Shown: piece by piece, positions 1 through 12,132 of the stretch
Position numbering within the stretch: the stretch's first letter is position 1
Layout of the letters: each line of letters opens with the position of its first letter
Assembly: GCF_000003815.2 (NCBI RefSeq)
Contig: NC_049981.1
Coordinates: 4,857,021 to 4,921,020, forward strand
Length of the DNA stretch: 64,000 nucleotides
Direction: 5' to 3'
Source: Branchiostoma floridae
Lineage: Eukaryota > Chordata > Leptocardii > Amphioxiformes > Branchiostomatidae
Position numbers and translations under genes: made by a program
The notes under the pieces: generated by a model
Seen by the model: the letters and a program-made list of their open reading frames with translations, nothing else
The model's database searches: none
Told to the model about the DNA's origin: nothing

Positions 1-390
1 AAGAACCCCCACACGTGCGATGGTGCGGTGTGAGATGAGTATACATGGCAAGAAATTGGACATTGTGAAACATGGGGCATTTCCAAACCTAACAGAAGAC
101 CTAACGTAGAATGATATAATTGCACCCAAGGGAATTCACCGATTTTTGCAACACAATCCACCTTACATGCCAATCAGGTACTTGAATTTCATGTTGTCTG
201 GGCTGGGACAGTATACACATTTTCCATCAACCCTTCGTCCAAAACCCTCCACAGCCTAACAAGGGACACACGCCATCATGACACAAGAGGGACAACGAGT
301 CTCAAGCAAACCTTACATAACGGCATTAGCACGGGTGGTCCTTCTTAACAAGACACAAGACACACGCAACCAAGTTTTTCCACCTTACGT

Positions 391-790
391 CTCGAGCTGC
401 GATTTTTTAGTCAACCCTTACGTTACGGAAGCCTGGCCGCTATATCTAGCTGCGATTTTTTTGTCAACCCTTACGTTACGGAAGCCTGTCCGCTATATCT
501 AGCTGCGATGTTTTCGTCAACCCTTACGTTACGGAAGCCTGTCCGCTATCTCGAGCTGCGATTTTTTAGTCAACCCTTACGTTACGGAAGCCTGTCCGCT
601 ATCTCAAGCTGCGATGTTTTAGTCAACCCTTACGTTACGGAAGCCTGTCCGCTATCTCGAGCTGCGATTTTTTGGTCAACTCTTACGTTACGGAAGCCAG
701 TTCAAGCCAGTTGCGTGTCCGCTATCTCGAGCTGCGATCTTTTCGTCAAACGTTACGGAAGTGGTCCTGTGTGGCTCGTTGACGGAAGTG
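391..790. repeat. 53-bp minisatellite, about 7 copies
   Basis: The word GCTGCGAT recurs at 396, 449, 502, 555, 608 and 661 with an exact 53-base step, then at 731 after a 17-base expansion. Each unit also carries CAACCCTTACGTTACGGAAG. Units differ by only a few bases, so the array is young. The period is not a multiple of three, so the open frames running through it are by-products. Bases 1-390 and 790-1056 show nothing I recognise. Confidence 0.93.
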
Positions 791-1818
791 GTCAATTATA
801 CGCAAAATCCAAACACTCAGGGCCCCAACGAATATCGAAACAGTCTATATAAAGACACGAAAATATGAAAAAATGGAGCGTTTAATACCAGTCCTACAAG
901 CACAATATGTGAATTGACCAGGAACCATCCCATACTGCTCACACACACCAAGGTTTCATACCTCTTGTTAAACAGTCACACTGAGACCACAAAAACTACA
1001 GCTTGTCGGTCAGTTCATGGATCAAAGCAGTTGTGGGGGTGTCTTGCTCCTTTTTGGCGACGCCTCAGGGGCGAGCCTAATGTTTATAGTGTGCGACCGT
1101 TTGACAGGAATTCTAGGAATTCCGCAGGCATGCGAGGAATTTTTCTACGGGGAATTTTTCTACGGGTATTTTCTACGGGTATTCCCTAGGGAATTTGTTT
1201 TTGTGTGTGACTTTAGTCTGCTTTGGGTATGGCGTATAATAAGATGACGTGACCGATGTTATAAACCAGGATTTCATGTTTTAATACTCGTTTCACCATC
1301 AAGTATACAGCACATTACATTTTTTAACAAAATACCCGATATTATGTATCGTTAGGGTAGAATTGTGGGTCAGTTATATTTTTTGCTTGACCATTCGGCG
1401 TAATGATGTCGTGTATGTATGAGGATTGTTTTGTTTCGTTTGAAGGTTTTTATTTCATATCTTTCTGTTATTTCATTTTGTATGGTTGTGTGACGCTTGA
1501 ATCCCTTTTTTTCTCATTGCTGTGATGTTCATTTGGTTACCAAACCATCGCGACAAAGGGGTGTACTTGTCAGTCGATTCTTCCTGTAACCTGGGGGTTG
1601 TCATGCCGGCGTTCACCTGTGGGGACAGATTGTGAGAAAGGATTGATATGAAGTATTTTTGCAATAGTGATACTAACTTAGCAACTTTTGTATGTCTGGA
1701 TCGGTAAAGTGTTGTTTTCTGTTAGTTACAGGCCGTCGGTAGTGATGTAAGGCATCAAAGTAATTCAGATATAATTTATAGCAAAAGTCATACATATTGA
1801 ATTACAGCGCTTATATTG

Positions 1819-2092
1819 TCATGTCAAGTCAAAGTCCTTCCCGCTCCATGGTGCATAGGGCGGCGCCCATGTTCTTGCAGTAACCCTGGGCCAAACAAAT
1901 GCAATTACTACAGTAGGGGGCCAGGACACTGGCTGTGGTGTGTGTTCAAATTACATACTCTTTCCCGAATGCTGAGTGCTAAGCTGAGAAATTAGCACGA
2001 CCATTTAACACGTCATACTATATTGGCCGGGGATCGAACTTACGACGTACCGAATGCATGGCGAAGACTTTTCCCACTCGTCTCATTGCACC
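1819..2092 (-). repeat. tRNA-derived SINE, left-arm copy
   Basis: Read on the minus strand, it starts with a tRNA-like head (A-box-like GAGACGAGTGGGAA; B box GTTCGATCCCC near 2035) and continues into a body of about 200 bp ending near GACTTGACATG. The same body appears at 46293-46574 and 61640-62026, sharing blocks such as TTTCCCGAATGCTGAGTG and GGTGTGTGTTCAA. That makes it a dispersed family rather than a tRNA gene. The mirror copy lies at 29031-29304. Confidence 0.75.
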
Positions 2093-2099
2093 GGCGATA

Positions 2100-4835
2100 A
2101 CGCTTGTGCAGCCAGACAACAATACTCGTGATGCTAACGTGCTGTTACTTTGACCGATGAGGTCTATTTCTCTTATAACCAAAGGGCACAAAAGTGCATT
2201 ATCATTTACCTTTTGGTGTAGCCCGAGTTTTGAATCATTAAAGAAGTTTCAGAAATAAAATGTACCACCGTGAATAAGAAATAATGACACAAAATATTCT
2301 TTCTCGGCTTGGCTTCGCATGATCGAAGGCACATCACAATATCAATATACATGTCGGCTTAAAAGCCACAAGCGACGGCTATCGGGTCTAAAGTGCAGTA
2401 CACTGTTACGTCGGGTTGCGTAAACCAGTATACAGAATATTTCGTCCATCATACAAGTAAAACGGCTGCATTTGCAAGAGATATCCAACTTCTACGTGTG
2501 GAAGGGTGGTAAAGGTGATTGGAAAAGCATCCTGTATACAACGGCTATATCATCACCAGCCTGTAATAAGACAGAATGAAATAAGTCACATGTACGCTCA
2601 CCGCTATTAAACTGCTTGGAGGACAATGGGTGATCAGATTACCGGTACCGTTTTGGCTACAGTCAGAGTGATAAGACGGCGGGCGATCGGAGGACGGATG
2701 GGAGTATGGCAGTTCCGGCAATCGTCGGTTAATTGACGACTCGTGCTCAGCAGTATTACTATAGAACTGTGGATACGTGCTTGACTGTACTAGTCCACAG
2801 ACGATAAAGGGTGAGTGAAACGCAGAGAAAAAGATGATTGAGAACGGGGACCCCGGTAACAAATCGTATCTTTTACTTTAAGACCACGGGAAACAGATGA
2901 ATATGACCACGAGAAACAGAAGCGTTTGTTGTTCGGCGGCGGCAAGGTGGCGAATGGAATTCCACAGAAGGGCCTCATGGAGTGCTGATATCTTCGGCCG
3001 ATCAAAAACAAAAGGGTTGTGCCTGGTTGTGCCGTAAACAACATGTGGTATGAGTAACAAACTGCCAAGAAGTTTCCACGTTGAAAGATATTCTCTAAAC
3101 AAAATAAAAAAACTCTGGCGAAACACGGTCACAGATGAAGACTAATTTCTACACAACAATACGCTGTAAAAATGCCAAAACTATAATGCCGTTAATATGG
3201 GACTCATATTTTATCTTGCCGAAACGTGATGTTGGCGGACTTTTTGAAGACCAAGGTCTCGGGCGGTTTGGGGTAAGATTTGGGCCCACGAGATTAAGGT
3301 TGGCAGTGTTACTCAACCCAAGCACACAGTCCCAAAATCCACCTGGTACGATTCACATCGTAACGCTCTCGGTTTATTTAGCTCTAGTCACTCTTAACAA
3401 CTTGTGACGTATCTATTATACACATAATACATGCTATCATTAGCAAGGTACTCTCACCGAAATTGAGTCGCTTGTGCATGTTCACTGTCCAGTTGAAGCG
3501 CCGCGTCTAACTCGGCCGACCTTGTCCGCCGAGCCATCTCCGCCTGACTAGATAGTCAGTGATCGATCTTTAGTGGGAAGCAAACTGACGCTATTCTGAG
3601 GGCTGCCATTGGTTGGAAAATGTACTTGTGCAGTTCCTATTTGTCAATGTTTACAGACTGACGTCAGCACGGTGACCAATCCCAAGACGATGTCCAGACG
3701 ACGGCCAGGGACCGCCCGTTTTGTTTGTTTTAACTATCCAAGCGGGGACGATATAGTCACAGCTTTCAAAACGGGGATTGAAATGTAACCAAAAAGGATC
3801 TATTTTACGATGGGTATATTGCAACCTAACAACGCTAAAAGCAATAGCAGCGAATCAGAACATTATAACCCGGAACTTTTTCATGCCTACCTTAAAAATT
3901 AGTACTAAGTTTTAACGGCTACAATGTTTCCTGTTTATTGGCGAAGCGTAAAACAATAGATATATCTTGTACCGTCTTCTCTGAGGTGCGCTTATCGGGT
4001 AGTTTAGTTGATATTTTTGATCATGCATCATATACTGGGCGATGTTAAATTCAGTATCTCCGGTAACAGTCCTGGTTATATTGACCTCTTATTTTCTTTT
4101 TCCAAAATGTGACTAGACATTGCATCTCCGAGGTTTATACTACTCTAATTAGATACAAAAATAAAGGACTTTGCCCCATCATCTTGTATGCAGATACACA
4201 CCAACATGTGTTGCATCAATCACACACGAATCGTAATCCACAATGTATGGCGTACATGAGTTATTACCTCGTAAGCTACCATTTGTTAAGCTGGCTCTAT
4301 CTCACTCTTTAAATACAAGGGAAGAATCACACTTAAATACACAGACGTATGTCACTTGATGACAATGTTAACCACTTTAGAAGAACAAACACTCAAAGCT
4401 ATACCTGAGTCCGATTAAATTGTGTTAATAAGCAATTGTACATACAGACATTTTCTCATAGACTGTCTATAGATAATGGTAAGTTAAGATTCTTTAAGAA
4501 ACTAAAGAAGGGATACTCAATGTAAACTTATTTAACATCACTAGATAATATCGAGGTCAGATCGGCAATATGCAAACTAGCTACCCGTGGGCGAAAGAAC
4601 CTGTAATCATTGTATTGCAAAACCGGTGGAAGACGAGATACATTTTATTTCTAACTGCTTCTCTAATGACCAGGAAAGAAAGGAGTAATATGAAGAGGTT
4701 TGCAAAACACACAAAAACTTCCAAACGCTTACCGACATCCCTGTATGGCACATCCGCTAGCCTGTTACTCACAGGATAGGCATGGGAACCAGTGAACAAC
4801 TAGAGGGGCGAGTCAGAACAGAAATAAACAACATC
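2100..4835. other. Left-arm stretch without a recognisable gene
   Basis: It contains several short open frames (63-105 codons), on both strands and overlapping each other, for example at 2545-2862 and 3135-3407. None matches a family I know or has convincing splice structure. The 90-codon frame at 3135-3407 and its mirror at 27724-27996 differ by one residue, which only reflects overall arm identity. A hidden non-coding or lineage-specific gene cannot be excluded. Confidence 0.5.
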
Positions 4836-4906
4836 CCGACTCCCGGGATTCGAACCCGCGCCGAACCCGGGCAGCCGGATCACAAATCACACGTGCTAAC
4901 CACAAC
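4836..4906 (-). repeat. tRNA-like sequence (SINE head or tRNA pseudogene), left arm
   Basis: On the minus strand there is an A-box-like TGGTTAGCACG and a B box GGTTCGAATCC at the spacing of a tRNA gene. The T arm pairs GCGGG with CCCGG with one mismatch, but I could not fold a clean acceptor and anticodon stem. It is a tRNA-derived relic rather than a working tRNA. Its mirror copy is at 23330-23400. Confidence 0.55.
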
Positions 4907-4909
4907 AAC

Positions 4910-6845
4910 AAAAGCTCAAGAGCTGTTGGCGTGGTCAGTTTGGCAGCGCTAGAACCCACTGTTACAATAGCAATGTTCGTTCTTCCCACCACGCCGTGCT
5001 AAGAAAGAATGACCGCTTGAGGAATAAAATGTGTCCCGCATGTGCCAGTGTCCGGCAGTCCGGACCGCCTGGAAGGCCTGGCTCTAAACAAAAGGCAGTT
5101 CAACAGACCGTTTCTGATTAGCACAACGCTTGTTGCGGGTGTGACGAAAAGCCAGCACCACATGGCACAGATGACACAGACTTGTCATTTCCATGGTGGT
5201 CCGGTGACAATAAATCATGCGGTCTGCTTTTAATACAAGGAATTCCTGCTTTTACAGGAGTTTACATCAACACAGCTTGTCGTTCAAATTCATTCCTTTC
5301 AAAACATTGTTTCTGTCGTAACTATCCAAACGGGGGCGATTCAGACGCAACCAACTATCAAAACGGGAGATTGAGATGTACCTATCAAAAAGGGGGTACT
5401 TTACGATTGCTACATTGCAACCTAAAACGCTAAAAACAACAATAGCGAATCAAAACATTTAAACCCTTTTATGCCTACCTTAAAAACTAGTGCTAAGTTT
5501 TAACGGCTACAATGTTTCCTGTTAATTGACGAAGCGTATTTAAATAATGAATTCTTGGACCGTCTTTCTTGTGGTGTGCTTCAACAGTCGGCCGTATGAT
5601 TTTCGCCCGTACTGATATTATCTAATATTTTAACAATAATAAGCGACACTGTTCCCTTTCAGCTTGTCATTGATCCGGGATGTATCAGTACATATGGGAA
5701 TATGGTGTCGCGATCCATATTTTCTTAGGCATCGGCGAAATGAACTTGCGATGTATAAACGATAAATAACTCGCAACTCGCCCTGATAATCCGTCTCAAA
5801 CTAGGCATCTTATCCACTGTCTAGTGATTAATCGAATAGTTTAGTTGATTTTTGTTTATCATGCATCAAATACTGAGTCATTTCAAATTAAAAACTTCCG
5901 TTAACAGTCCTGGTTTTACTGACCCCCAATTTACTTGTTCCCAAATGTGTCTAAATGGGGATTGCTACTCTGAGGTATATACTGCTCTGATTAGATACAA
6001 AATAAAACACGTTTGTATCCACTCCGCCACATTTATCTTCTATCAAAACACATACCAACATGTCTTGTAACAACCACACACGAATGTATTGACATTTTAA
6101 CAGAGAGAACTAGGGTATCCATGTTACACGCTGCAACTATAGCGGGAAAGAAATGCATTGTGCATAGGTAGAATGATCTAACAAAACCTCATGATTTGAC
6201 CCAAATATGGCAGAAACGATTTAAGGTTCACGATTCACTCTGGCACTCCGTTCTCAACTTGAATGTTTAACGTGAGTCGGTGAGGAAGGGGGTTGGTACA
6301 ATTTGGCAAAGAAAAGGCACGGGACATGACACTACATGAGCACGGTTTGGAGATTTTTAAAGCCGAAACCATGGAGGCAAAAAATCTGGTTGTGGTTCAA
6401 AGATGCCAGAGATCAGGGGAGGATGTTTGGCCAAATCTGCTGCAATTAGCTGTCACAGAAAATGAGTTACGACCAGGGCTGGGGCCAGGGGTAGCCTGAC
6501 TAAAATCAAGCCCCTAGCGGCCGGCCCTACAATTGCCGCCACCCTATGGGGAGGGGGTCTGTCATTAAGCCCAGCCGGCGAGAGAGCTTGTGTAAACACA
6601 GGCTAGGGCCAGGGGGTACGTATGAAATGTCAGAGTGGCCTTGACTGCACTGTAGGTGTACGGAACGAAGAGTAGAACAGATGGCAAAAATTATCGTGGT
6701 GATTCTCAGAATCCGGCGATGTGACAAATTTAGTCACTGTGTCAGATAGATAGTATGTCGACCAAACACCTAGAAAACCACGACAACGGAACTTATGCAT
6801 GTTTCACGAAAATTCAAGACTTCACATCTAAACTTTCACGCTAAC
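4910..6845. other. Left-arm stretch without a recognisable gene
   Basis: Scattered frames shorter than 85 codons occur on both strands. Parts of the stretch resemble the neighbouring 3720-4240 region: the words AACGGCTACAATGTTTCCTG, TAGTTTAGTTGAT and GATTGCTAC or its variants recur in the same order. This suggests an older direct duplication of about 600 bp inside the arm (3720-4240 and 5310-6070). Confidence 0.5.
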
Positions 6846-6878
6846 CAAGGAGCTTTTATCACTGATAAAAGCCCCTTG
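6846..6878. mobile_element. 33-bp mobile hairpin with 7-bp target duplication
   Basis: The insert starts CAAGGAGCTTTTATCA and ends TGATAAAAGCCCCTTG, a 16-bp stem with one mismatch around a single central base. It is flanked on both sides by CGCTAAC (6839-6845 and 6879-6885). The mirror position in the right arm has one uninterrupted copy of that word (21392-21398), which is an empty site. The same terminal ten bases occur in the 32-bp insert at 18308-18339. Confidence 0.85.
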
Positions 6879-7306
6879 CGCTAACAGAGATGGGGTTTTG
6901 TGTGCGTGAAAAGTTGCGCATGAAAATCTGCGGGTGACAACATGCACATTCTCTTATTTCCCGGGGATTTGAAAAGTTTTTGTACTTTTACATTTAAGAT
7001 ATCTAAACAGAACGCTCAAAACCTTTTGACACCATTAGTGTTGATAATTAGCAGGGATTTTAACCCATGTCCTATCCGGTATTAAACTTCCCAGGGTGGT
7101 GTCCCTGCAGACGTGTTACACGTTCGCGTATACAAGAACGGGATCCCGTCTGTATTTCCCAGTTGCCGTTATATCAGAAGAAAACTAATTCACATCCAGT
7201 ATTCTAAATCCACATAGTATGGTGTCCCTAGGGGTAGGGGTGTACTAAGTAACGACTAAATTGACTAAGTTGGAGACGTCCACCATTCAACTGACTGGTC
7301 TCCCTA

Positions 7307-9773
7307 CACTACAAAAAATCTTTTTTCTTATTTTTCTTGTTTTCTTGTTTTTTCTTACGGAGAGAAAAAGTCTCTTGTATAAAGAAAGGTTGAGAAAAGC
7401 AAGAAACCTCCTGTAAAACCTTTGTATGCTAATTCCTACACAAAGATTTTTATTCTTGTTTTTTCTTAACTGAAGAAAATATTTCTAATATAATGATCAC
7501 TGAGCAAGAATGTTCAAGAAATTAAAGTAGAACTTTCTTTTCCAGTCTTTACACAAGATTTGCTTCTTGTTTGTTCAAATGGAAAATATTGCAGAATCTA
7601 TCCTGAAGATTATTATTCTTGCCTTATACCAGTTTTTTCTTTAGGATTTGTTTTTACCAGAATAACATTCTTGAACTTTCTTGTTGTCTCAATGTAGAAT
7701 GTCCGAGAAACGTAATTCTTGGTTTTCATGTTATAACTTAAGAAAATGCAATAGTTTTTTAATCAGTTTCTTGAGCAAATACTGTTCAACAAAGAAAAGA
7801 AAAAAAAGAAAATCAAGAAATTGCAAAACAACTTATAACTAGCATGAAATTCTTAAATGTTCTTGAATGTTTCTTTATCCATAAAGTTTAAGAAAAGACG
7901 TTTCTTGTTTTTCTTGATGATATGTAAGGAGATATTATCATATTTTTCAGAACTCACTTGACTGAATACTAATAAGAAAAACAAGAAATTATGAAACAAG
8001 CTATGACTAGCAGAATATTCTTGAATGTTATTATGTTTCTCATCAAGAAAATTTAAGAAAGATGATTCTCGTTTTTCTTAATAATATTTAATGAAAACAA
8101 TAAAAGTATAATTTTCTCCTTATATTCTTGACAACTACGTTTAAACAATTGGAGCATCAAGATATGAAAAATAATTTTGAGCTAGCATTGATTTTCTTTT
8201 GTTTTCCCAATACGAGAGTTAAGAAATATTTTCTTGCAGTAAGATTCTTCATTTTGCTAAGGATCATGGGAAATTACTCCCATCATCCTTTGCTGCGATT
8301 TTGAACTGGGAGTCACAGTTGCAAGTCACAGTGCTCCAGCTCTGTAGTTTTTTTGCCTCAGATGTCCTTTAGTTCTTACATTAACAGGGAAAAAATATGA
8401 TGTGTTTCGTAAAGATGATTTTCTGCATCATGTGGGACCTTGCATACAACGTGGCTAGCTTTTTTAAAGTTTCAAAATGCTACCGAAGCCAAGGCCAAGC
8501 CGGATGCCCCCCTCCCCCATGCAGGTATGTTAGCCATCTTACTTGGAATACGATTTCCAAAGCTACTATTTCTGTAGATGTTTATCATAAACCAATCAGT
8601 AATTACAGAATATGTAAGTAGAGTGCATGAAATTCTGCAGAATACAAAGAATTGACTATAATATTTGTAAAGAAGGAAATGTATAGAGATGTTGGCCTTT
8701 ACAAGGGGAGGGGGGGCGATATAAGAATTGATGATCATTCATGGTCTTTGTGTGTTGTTCTAGGCTCAGAAACCTGCTGGTACAAGGAGGATGTTCCCAT
8801 CTCAACTTTGGAAAAGCCCATAACAAGAAGAAGTCTTCATTATAACTACAGCAACGGCAACATTGTAGCTCTAATGGTTTCAGATAAGGACAATTACTGT
8901 AAATGCAGAAATGTTCGCGGTGGATTAATGTTCGCGGTTTTTGCGGTGACCACTTCACCGCGAATTTAAAACCACCGCGAAAATTTTTCTATTATGATAT
9001 TAGATTGCAGTCTATGGTGTTACCGCGAACTTAAGTCCACCGCGAAAAGTCCTTTTTTCCGCTACCGCGAAATTAAATCCCCGCGAACTTAAATACATTT
9101 ACAGTAGTTATAGTTGGCTGCACGGTACTGTATCAGGAAAAAATGTCAATAAGCAAGCGTAGTTACAAAATGGTTGATTTTTGCAATCTTTGGTAAGGAA
9201 TTAGTAATCGAGGAAAACACCACAAAACTTGTATGAATCATATTGATGATAATAAATATGATTGCCATCATGTATTGACATAACTGTCAACATTGAGTTG
9301 TTTGTACTCTTTATATAAGAATGTTAATCTAGTGTAAGAAACTGATTCTAGGTTTGTAGTTGCAAGAAATTTAGTCTTGAAGACAGAATGGCATTGCAGG
9401 CACAAAAAAGCTCAATCTTCATGCAAGAAAGCGATTCTTGTACTACATATAAGAAATTCACTCTTGGAGACAGAAAGTAATTCCTCATACAAGAACCTCA
9501 ATCTTCATGCAAGATTAAGAATTCATTCTTGATGTAAGAAATTCATTCTTCAGCATGCATGTATTAGAAACAGATTCTGACCACAAGAAAACTATTCTAG
9601 AAGTTTTGGTCCATTAGCGATAAGAAAAAAATTCTTAGCACAAGAAAAATATGGGTTTCTTGAATTTTCTCAAAACAGGGATTCTTGTATACAGAATGAT
9701 ATTCTTGCTGAAAGATTAGTTTTCTTTGTTCAAGAAAAAACAAGAAAGATAAGAAAATTCATTTTTTGTAGTG
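7307..9773. mobile_element. CACTA-like non-autonomous DNA transposon
   Basis: The termini are a perfect 13-bp inverted repeat (CACTACAAAAAAT and ATTTTTTGTAGTG) with weaker symmetry further in, flanked by a TA duplication (7305-7306 and 9774-9775). The right arm has the empty TA site at 20971-20972, so the limits are exact. The interior is A/T-rich and crowded with short TTCTTG/CAAGAA words in both orientations, especially in the outer kilobase at each end. That resembles the subterminal repeats of CACTA (En/Spm) elements. I find no transposase. A 210-bp foldback element is nested at 8896-9105. The superfamily call rests on the termini and the subterminal repeats. Confidence 0.85.
8896..9105. 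mobile_element. Nested 210-bp foldback (MITE-like) element
   Basis: The termini ACTGTAAATG and CATTTACAGT are inverted. The interior has several copies of the palindromic pair TTCGCGGT / ACCGCGAA, giving a strong multi-stem foldback. It sits inside the CACTA-like element, so it moved in later or was carried along. I could not define a target duplication. Confidence 0.6.
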
Positions 9774-9775
9774 TA

Positions 9776-10715
9776 GGCGTAGGGATGTACCAACCAACGA
9801 ATAAATTGACTAAGTTGGAGACGCCCACCTTTCTCATGCAAATAAAAGCAATTAAAGAATTAACAAAAATGGAAACAGTAAATCAACCTATGTTACTGAA
9901 CATCTTTATTCATAACATAAACAAAGTAAATTCTAACGGTCATGAAAGAAAGTCAGAAAACGAACAAGACAATAATAAAAAGATTCTTGTAACAAGAAAA
10001 TGTACAAACAGCGCTACATCAAAGACATGAAAAATATAACCTCCTTGGTTACATCAAGCTAGGGAACAAGTTCCAAAATAGTAAAGAAAAACTTTAAAAA
10101 GTAGAGATGCTACATAAAATCATGAGCGTTAAATTGATAAAAACGAGGCAAACGTGAGGCATACAATCAATACTTCCATAAACGAGAAACATACTAAAAT
10201 TGCAGAAGATAATGCATGATGTGGTCTACCAGGAAGGGGTCGAACTGGGAACAGGACAGCTCGTCAGAACGGTTGCACCAGCTGGGTGAATGAAATAGGG
10301 GAGGGGGCAGCGACATTGGCCGGTCTGTCTGGCAGGAACTGGTCAGTATCAAAACTACAGAACAGTTCGGCAGAGATGCCAATAGGCTGCAGCAAAACGT
10401 CCGCCAGCTCAAGCTGGAACTCAGACGTGTCGGGCTGTGTACGGAACTCGTCCTAACATACTGTGAAAACGGCTGAACATACTCGAGAAATTGGCCTTCC
10501 AGACATGCCACGTCCTACCAAGGAGGTTGAAAGAGGGGAAGGAGTCGGCTCATAATTTGTCCCTTTTGAACCATCTTCGACTCACTTTTGAAAAAAAAAA
10601 AACATTAACATTAAGGTGCAAATTGGTCTTGATTTACATACACCCAACCGACTATCGGCATTGTTTTTATTGTTCACTCTTATTGACAAGCAATTGCAAG
10701 TAAGTAACGGTCTCC
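9776..10715. other. Left-arm stretch without a recognisable gene
   Basis: Just inside is the second copy of a direct repeat of about 60 bp (GACTAAGTTGGAGACG and its neighbours; first copy near 7230-7285) into whose junction the CACTA-like element inserted. Frames at 9785-10030 and 10194-10511 mirror frames in the right arm and show no domain I know. Confidence 0.5.
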
Positions 10716-10911
10716 GCACTGGTGTTCCAGTGCTGAATCAATGGGTCGAATCGGCCTCAGCACTGGTTTTCCAGTGCTGAACAATCGTCAGCGCTGGTTT
10801 TCCAGTGCTGAACGGCCTTGTTCCAGTGCTCATGCTCCCTCAGCACTGGAATTCCAGTGCTGAACCCAATGCGAGCACTGGATTTCCAGTGCTTAACTTT
10901 TCCGGTGCTGG
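10716..10911. repeat. Array of CAGCACTGG palindromes, left arm
   Basis: Near-palindromic units of 22-25 bp built as CAGCACTGG, a 3-5 base centre, CCAGTGCTG occur at 10716-10737, 10757-10781, 10788-10812, 10840-10864 and 10873-10896. Half units occur near 10822 and 10898-10911. Spacers are 6-27 bp and unrelated. Each unit can form its own hairpin. The mirror array is at 19776-19971. Confidence 0.9.
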
Positions 10912-12132
10912 ACTTCTAATAGGGCCGGCCTCGGTCCCTGCCGCTGCCATGAGGTCATGACTAGCTCATTATGCGGCTTTTATGGGGAGTCAAACATGGC
11001 TTACAAAGGACTGCCGCCGGCACGCCGGAACAATAGGACACAGCAGGGTTTAACATCGCAAAACAAAGGCCGCGGCAAGGTGCTAATTTTGGGCCGACTC
11101 CTTTCATTTGAGGTCAGGTTGGGAACTGGGATCAAACTGACATACACCCAAAAAACAATGGCATTGTGGTGCAAAAAAGTGTTGTAAAACCTGACATGAA
11201 TTTCACACAACCCTCATGAGCAAAAGGTGTGAGGCGCCATCACCAGGGTCATGAATGACAAATAGGAGANNNNNNNNNNNNNNNNNNNNNNNNNNNNNNN
11301 NNNNNNNNNNNNNNNNNNNNNNNNNNNNNNNNNNNNNNNNNNNNNNNNNNNNNNNNNNNNNNNNNNNNNNNNNNNNNNNNNNNNNNNNNNNNNNNNNNNN
11401 NNNNNNNNNNNNNNNNNNNNNNNNNNNNNNNNNNNNNNNNNNNNNNNNNNNNNNNNNNNNNNNNTGATCTAACTACTAGTATACCTGGGCGGCTACAGTG
11501 AGAACTTCCTTTGGTATGCAATCGCTCGACACATCACATATCGCTATCAAAGGAAAAGGCCGGTGTCATAACGTTGAGAGATCTTTTGTCGGCCTAACAG
11601 CAGAAGCCATTTGTTTTGCATATAGATTAATCGCCTTCGAGAGAACTGTTATACGACATGGTGTGAATGAATACCTCCCGCGAGGCATTCTACCACCCTC
11701 TTGTAAGGCCACATTTGTAAGGTTTTATCCTTGATTGTATAAATAGGTAACGGGGGAATTTTGATATCGCAGCGTTGACCAAACACCCAACGAAAGCAGT
11801 AATGATTACAGACTTCAACCCCCGTACACGCCCGACAACACGTAGAAACTAAGTTTTCTATGCTGATCATGAGTCTCCGTAAGGTGAAGATCTTATTATG
11901 CCTCCAGGTGTGGTTGTACCTATTATTTTAGACGTCATTTTCATGTCTAACAAATGAGTGCTCACATTCATCACAGAAAGTTGAGAATGAACAAACAAGG
12001 CATAGCCACAAGTGGGAAGTACCAGAACATATCACGAGACAGATACATGATACAAACGTCCGGTGAGAGACAATAGAGGCACGCTTGCGAATGTGGTGAA
12101 ATTTCACCAAATTGCACTACTAGTATTTTGGT

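Noticed and set aside
278-852. Apparent proteins of 74 and 114 codons with repeated motifs
   Set aside because: They are translations of the 53-bp minisatellite. The repeat changes frame each unit, so no constant peptide is encoded.
1120-1195. TTTTTCTACGGG short repeats at the left end of the palindrome
   Set aside because: Copy number differs between arms (compare 29935-29995) as in any short tandem tract. No further meaning was seen.
2545-3407. Overlapping 84-105 codon ORFs conserved between the palindrome arms
   Set aside because: Conservation equals the background arm identity, and the frames overlap on both strands.
10716-10911. CRISPR-like pattern of repeats and spacers
   Set aside because: This is an animal genome, the units are palindromes of variable core, spacers are of unequal length, and there are no cas genes.
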